Positions 62,483 to 64,000 of a DNA stretch of 64,000 nucleotides are shown here, in pieces. A program made the translations under genes and the position numbers. Each line of letters starts with the position of its first letter. Position 1 is the first letter of the stretch. This stretch comes from Verrucomicrobiaceae bacterium (GTDB lineage: Bacteria > Verrucomicrobiota > Verrucomicrobiia > Verrucomicrobiales > Verrucomicrobiaceae). The stretch is from positions 1-64,000 of the forward strand of contig JAIYDW010000010.1 in assembly GCA_027487315.1 (NCBI GenBank), in the 5' to 3' direction. The notes beneath the pieces are model-generated. The model did no database searches. It was not told where the DNA came from and saw only the letters and a list, made by a program, of their open reading frames with translations.

Positions 62483-64000
62483 TCATCGTGTCCGTGAAAT
62501 CAGTGCCTTGCTGCGGTCAGGAAAGCTAACAGCGGCGGCAGTGGTTTGATCCCGGCTCAGCACATGGGCCATGCCAGTATTACCAGCACCAGTCACATCA
62601 CGCACAGTCGCAGGGAAGGAGATCGAAGTGATCGTGTCGCGGCCAGGAAGGGATAGCAGGCGCTCTCCTTTGCGCAACCGGGGCGTCGGTAGCCAGGGAA
62701 AAAGCTGGCTCGGGCTGCCAACGCTAAAGTCGCCAGTGAGCCAAACAAGGTTGTTGGCGGCAGTCGCCTCGCCGGCGCTGGCGACGAGAGTCACCAGCAC
62801 GCCATACGCATTCTGAGTCGCGTTGAAGAAGGGCATATCTACAAGATTGATCGTGCTGATGCGTGCGCCATCACAACCAGGCGCAGCACTGCCTTCCCGC
62901 AGAAGAACGTAAGCTTTTGTCGGGTCTCCAGTGTACAAAAACACCAGGACGCCATCGTTGGCCGCAGTGACACCCGTTCCGCTGACAGTGCCGCGAATGA
63001 ACACGTCACCAAAATGGTTGATGCCATAGTCCATGAAGCGACTCCATTTGAGGACCGTTCCAGTAATCGTATCCCCTTTGCGTGCCGCCATCTTGGTGGC
63101 ACCGGTGCCACTGGCGTAAACCCATAGCCCCTGATTGTTCGCCGTCGTAACACCAGCCCCAGCATCGACCTTAAGCGTGCTCAGAAAAAGCACTCGGTCA
63201 TTGATCGACGACTCCCCAACGAAGGTTGAGTACACAGGCGCACTGGTGGGGCTCGGCGGCAGTAATGATCCTGTGCTGCTGTGCGCGGTGTCTCCACTGA
63301 TGACGATGGCATTGCCATTCCGGAACACGGCGTTGGGGGAACCGGTCGCCTGCACAAAGGCGTGAAAGACTAAATTGCCCGCGCTCGCACTCGCCGCACG
63401 GGGTGAGATCTCTCCAAACTTAGGCGTTAACGGCAGCGAGGTATTGGTGACACCTTCTTGAGTCAGCCCCGAACCGCCAAAATAGATTCCCGAATCTGAC
63501 ACTGCGGTGACTGCAGGCGTTCCCGTGCCGAGCTTCAGTTTTAGGGGTTGCGCAAAGGCGAAGGCATCGGAAATGGCTCGAGTCTCATGCAGTGTCAGCG
63601 GCACCGGCCCCCCTGCGTACAGCGCCGTGTTTGCCGCGATCATCTCCCGCAATCGATTGCCGCTATCAAAGGCAAACAGCGAGGTGCCAGTCGGTTTGGT
63701 GCCTTTGAAAACGTAGAAGAAGTCATTGTTCTGAATGGGCCGGGTCACGTTGCTGACCGTGGCGAAATTGGTGAAGGGCGGCACAGACAAGCCGGTGCTG
63801 ACACCAGATTGCATGCCCAAAGCGGGTGTCGGCACTCCCGGCAACCCAGTGGTGCTCCACATGCCTTTTTGACGGCCTCCCGAAGTTCCCGCACCGGATA
63901 GTGTTGCCACATAACTGCCGCGTGGCGTGGTGGCCGACAGGCTGGCACAGATTTCCGAAAAGGCGCTGTACTTCGTTGAGGCTGCACCCGGTGCTGACTC
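62483..64000 (-). CDS. Extracellular repeat protein (NxxGxxAF/DUF7453-like), 5' end outside the window
   Basis: The minus-strand frame stays open to the window edge, giving 505 residues of a longer protein; the apparent GTG at 63910 is only internal. Repeats of about 60 residues recur, for example YSAFSEICASLSATTP, GNLVFHAFVQATGSPN, NDRVLFLSTLKVDAGAG and NAYGVLVTLVASAGEAT, each with LREGSAAPG- or RKGDTI-type turns. The style matches the tandem-repeat surface proteins common in Planctomycetes and Verrucomicrobia, predicted as beta-propeller-like. No PEP-CTERM tail is present at its C-terminus. Confidence 0.65.
   Translation of the reverse strand, partial: ESAPGAASTKYSAFSEICASLSATTPRGSYVATLSGAGTSGGRQKGMWSTTGLPGVPTPALGMQSGVSTGLSVPPFTNFATVSNVTRPIQNNDFFYVFKGTKPTGTSLFAFDSGNRLREMIAANTALYAGGPVPLTLHETRAISDAFAFAQPLKLKLGTGTPAVTAVSDSGIYFGGSGLTQEGVTNTSLPLTPKFGEISPRAASASAGNLVFHAFVQATGSPNAVFRNGNAIVISGDTAHSSTGSLLPPSPTSAPVYSTFVGESSINDRVLFLSTLKVDAGAGVTTANNQGLWVYASGTGATKMAARKGDTITGTVLKWSRFMDYGINHFGDVFIRGTVSGTGVTAANDGVLVFLYTGDPTKAYVLLREGSAAPGCDGARISTINLVDMPFFNATQNAYGVLVTLVASAGEATAANNLVWLTGDFSVGSPSQLFPWLPTPRLRKGERLLSLPGRDTITSISFPATVRDVTGAGNTGMAHVLSRDQTTAAAVSFPDRSKALISRTR

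Noticed and set aside
62142..62549. Plus-strand frame of 135 codons
   Set aside because: No domain, signal peptide or start context, and it overlaps the end of the repeat protein on the other strand.
1..64000. tRNA, rRNA, CRISPR array, integrase or transposase
   Set aside because: I looked on both strands and found no cloverleaf, repeat-spacer array or recognisable recombinase gene; subtle cases could still be missed without a search tool.

Overview
The window looks like chromosomal DNA of a Gram-negative member of the Verrucomicrobiota, probably Verrucomicrobiae close to Prosthecobacter/Verrucomicrobium; this is inferred from gene content. Supporting signs are a DUF1592-type cytochrome followed by a DUF1552 protein (typical of Planctomycetes and Verrucomicrobia), lpxD and a full mla operon (outer membrane), a PEP-CTERM tail, a verrucomicrobial-type polysaccharide operon and few Shine-Dalgarno sites. 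From about 2 to 62 kb the plus strand is C-rich whatever the gene direction: plus genes favour C-ending codons and minus genes G-ending codons, and most genes are on the minus strand. I infer that the window lies in one replichore with the minus strand leading.

Layout. 0.1-4.7 kb: DUF1592/DUF1552 pair, whose junction carries a repeat that seems to have extended the first protein, then a DUF4256 gene. 4.75-11.7 kb: a divergent acyl-assembly locus. Acyl-adenylate ligase and a polytopic alkaline-phosphatase-superfamily enzyme are on the minus strand; ketosynthase, a ketosynthase-like partner lacking the catalytic Cys and first His, ketoreductase and acyl carrier protein are on the plus strand. 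11.7-16.9 kb: housekeeping genes (trxB, trpD, lpxD, a fatty acid desaturase, AlgH/YqgE). 17-23 kb: secreted or membrane proteins of unknown function, an FmdB zinc ribbon and a secreted N-formylglutamate-amidohydrolase-like protein. 23.1-32.1 kb: a six-gene, translationally coupled exopolysaccharide operon (deacetylase, glycosyltransferase, DUF4091 protein, FemAB/CelD-like acyltransferase, glycosyltransferase, Wzz/BY-kinase). 32.2-41.3 kb: SulP transporter, methyltransferase, recQ, hemL, an SH3/BamE-like secreted protein and yifB/comM.

41.3-49.6 kb: a ribose-type ABC importer fragment (binding lipoprotein and permease, no ATPase) coupled to an AroQ-gamma exported chorismate mutase, a COG1092-type methyltransferase, an orphan ParA-like ATPase, amt, a 33-residue lysine-rich ORF, and a beta-barrel protein resembling inverse autotransporters that ends in a PEP-CTERM tail. 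49.7-53.2 kb: mlaE-F-D-C-A lipid-asymmetry operon. 53.3-62.1 kb: msrPQ, a DUF1080-like secreted protein, a methyltransferase overlapping a glycerophosphodiesterase, and a pfkA-acylphosphatase-ABC exporter-TPR operon. 62.5-64 kb: a secreted-type repeat protein that runs off the window.

Envelope biogenesis dominates (lipid A, mla, EPS, PEP-CTERM, desaturase, acyl assembly). The observations most worth following up are the ketosynthase locus with its degenerate partner, a MITE-like element of about 167 bp present twice with matching terminal inverted repeats, the barrel/PEP-CTERM protein, and the chorismate mutase coupled to a sugar-type permease that itself carries an extra periplasmic domain. 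No tRNA, rRNA, CRISPR array, transposase or prophage gene was seen.
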